Origin: Caulobacteraceae bacterium UBA3198
GTDB taxonomy: Bacteria; Pseudomonadota; Alphaproteobacteria; Caulobacterales; Caulobacteraceae
DNA: 64,000 nt
Direction of reading: 5' to 3'
Assembly: GCA_002363865.1 (NCBI GenBank)
Contig: DEWY01000013.1
Coordinates: forward strand, 62,001-126,000
In this document: piece after piece, positions 63,101 to 64,000 of the stretch
Position numbering within the stretch: position 1 is the first letter of the stretch
Layout of the letters: each line of letters opens with the position of its first letter
Translations under genes and position numbers: made by a program
The notes under the pieces: model-generated
What the model saw: the letters and a program-made list of their open reading frames with translations, nothing else
Told to the model about the DNA's origin: nothing
Database searches by the model: none

Positions 63101-64000
63101 TCCCCTCCCGTCTGGCCGCCCTGTTCGCCGGCGCGGCGCTTCTCTCGGCCTGCGCGGCCGGTCCCGACTATCAGGTCCCAACGGCGGGGGCCGCCGAGAC
63201 GGGGCCCTTCGTCGCCGCCGCCGAAGGCCCCTTCGTCGCGGGCCAGGCGCCTGACGACTGGTGGCGGCTCTATGAGGACCCGCTGCTGGATGATCTGGTC
63301 GCCCAGGCGCTCAGCGCCAATCGCGACATCGCCGTGGCTGCCGCCAACCTGGCCCAGGTTCGCGCCGCCCTGGGCGAGGCCCGCGCCGGCTTCCTGCCCT
63401 CGACCACCACGACGGCGGGCGCCGCCCGGGTCCGCCAGCAGGACCTGGCCACAGGCGCCTACCAGGAAGGCGACAGCTTCCAGGCCGGCTTCGAGGCCGC
63501 CTATGAGCTCGACGTCTTCGGCCGGGTCCGTCGCTCGGTGGAGGCCGCCCGCGCCGACGCCGGCGCGGCCGAGGCGCAGCTCGACTCCGCCCGGGTGACC
63601 GTGGCGGCCGAAACCGCCAGGGCCTATGCCGATCTCTGCGCGGCCAATCTGCAGATCGCCACGGCCCGGCAGACCCTGGACCTGCAGCAGGAGACCGCCG
63701 ATATCACCGGCGTCCAGTTCGAGCTCGGCCGCGGGGCCGGCCTCGATGTCGCCCGCGCCCAGACCGAGCTTGAGTCCACCCGGGCCACCCTGCCGCCGCT
63801 GGAGGCCCAGCGCGACAGCGCCCTGTTCCGCCTGGCGGTGCTGACGGGCCGGCCCCCGGCCGAGGCCCCCATCGCCGCAGCGGCCTGCCAGGTCGTTCCG
63901 GAGGTGACCACGGCGATCCCGGTGGGCGACGGGGCGGCCCTGCTGGCGCGGCGCCCCGATGTCCGCGCCGCCGAGCGCCGGCTGGCGGCGGCGACGGCCC
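63097..64000 (+). CDS. RND outer-membrane factor, NodT family (3' end outside window)
   Basis: The first 301 codons of an OprM/NodT-type outer-membrane channel. It starts at GTG 63097, overlapping the permease stop. The lipoprotein signal is LLSAC, followed by PDYQVP and DDWWRLYEDPLLDDLVAQALSANRDIAVA, the conserved opening. Periplasmic coiled-coil text is then visible (TARQTLDLQQETADIT, VARAQTELESTRATL). The remaining C-terminal part, about 160-180 residues, is beyond the edge. It completes the pump operon. Confidence 0.93.
   Translation, partial: MIPSRLAALFAGAALLSACAAGPDYQVPTAGAAETGPFVAAAEGPFVAGQAPDDWWRLYEDPLLDDLVAQALSANRDIAVAAANLAQVRAALGEARAGFLPSTTTTAGAARVRQQDLATGAYQEGDSFQAGFEAAYELDVFGRVRRSVEAARADAGAAEAQLDSARVTVAAETARAYADLCAANLQIATARQTLDLQQETADITGVQFELGRGAGLDVARAQTELESTRATLPPLEAQRDSALFRLAVLTGRPPAEAPIAAAACQVVPEVTTAIPVGDGAALLARRPDVRAAERRLAAATA

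Overview
This window is a high-GC (roughly two-thirds G+C) chromosomal segment from an alphaproteobacterium, most likely Caulobacteraceae (Phenylobacterium- or Caulobacter-like). The pointers are a GcrA cell-cycle regulator, a CarD/CdnL regulator beside an FdxA-type ferredoxin, the double-length dCTP deaminase typical of alphaproteobacteria, CobS/CobT, DUF2093, and strong G/C third-position codon bias. The genus is an inference. Both edges cut genes: UDP-glucose dehydrogenase on the left, and the outer-membrane factor of an RND pump on the right.

Layout. 1-4 kb: a minus-strand envelope-sugar cluster (small membrane protein, kdsD, phosphomanno/phosphoglucomutase, ugd). 4.1-8 kb: gpmA, a RibD-like deaminase, and two tandem 420-residue pentapeptide-repeat paralogues. 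8-8.6 kb: a small heat-shock gene carrying both a sigma-32-like promoter and a ROSE-type RNA thermometer hairpin. 8.7-10.4 kb: two tandem, exported methyltransferase-fold proteins. 10.4-17.5 kb: housekeeping and envelope genes (PPOX protein, SCP2, hydrolase, hisN, XRE regulator, lpxL, M23 peptidase, DUF2093, xseA). 17.5-20.8 kb: an accessory patch of orphan genes with one decayed DNA-binding gene. 20.9-28.6 kb: gcrA, ABC permease, argD-argF, hslO, metZ, dcd. 28.7-32.7 kb: a small membrane-protein/XRE cassette, tRNA-Gly(CCC), TetR and several enzymes. 32.9-38.2 kb: a copper/heavy-metal locus (copA-copB-copC, a MerR-type regulator, and a glutaredoxin/MauE-like fusion under a mer-like operator). 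38.3-42.6 kb: an ABC-F gene flanked by a perfect 49-bp direct repeat, ccdAB, a PIN-toxin remnant, a 44-residue protein, an AT-richer XRE/ImmA pair and tRNA-Arg(CCT). 42.7-48.9 kb: carD, fdxA, S4 protein, Suv3-like helicase, rpmB. 48.9-57.4 kb: cobT, cobS and assorted membrane or secreted genes. 57.5-64 kb: DinB protein, and a TetR gene divergent from a tripartite RND efflux operon.

How genes work together. kdsD, the mutase and ugd supply sugar intermediates for lipopolysaccharide and capsule, complemented by lpxL and the M23 peptidase elsewhere. CopA, CopB and CopC are exported copper-handling proteins. A MerR-family protein sits divergently from a glutaredoxin-membrane fusion, with a stretched (20-bp spacer) promoter between them. 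argD-argF form an arginine operon with notable inverted repeats. CobS and CobT are two of the three aerobic cobaltochelatase subunits; cobN is not here. The TetR-adaptor-permease-outer membrane set is a complete RND pump with an operator overlapping the tetR start.

The best leads are: the double-layer heat control of hsp20; the mer-like operator in a copper locus and its shared 12-mer at the copA promoter; the 49-bp repeat bracketing the ABC-F gene; two genes whose best start appears to be CTG overlapping the upstream stop; and the exported methyltransferase-fold pair. I did not find a clearly unprecedented multi-gene system.
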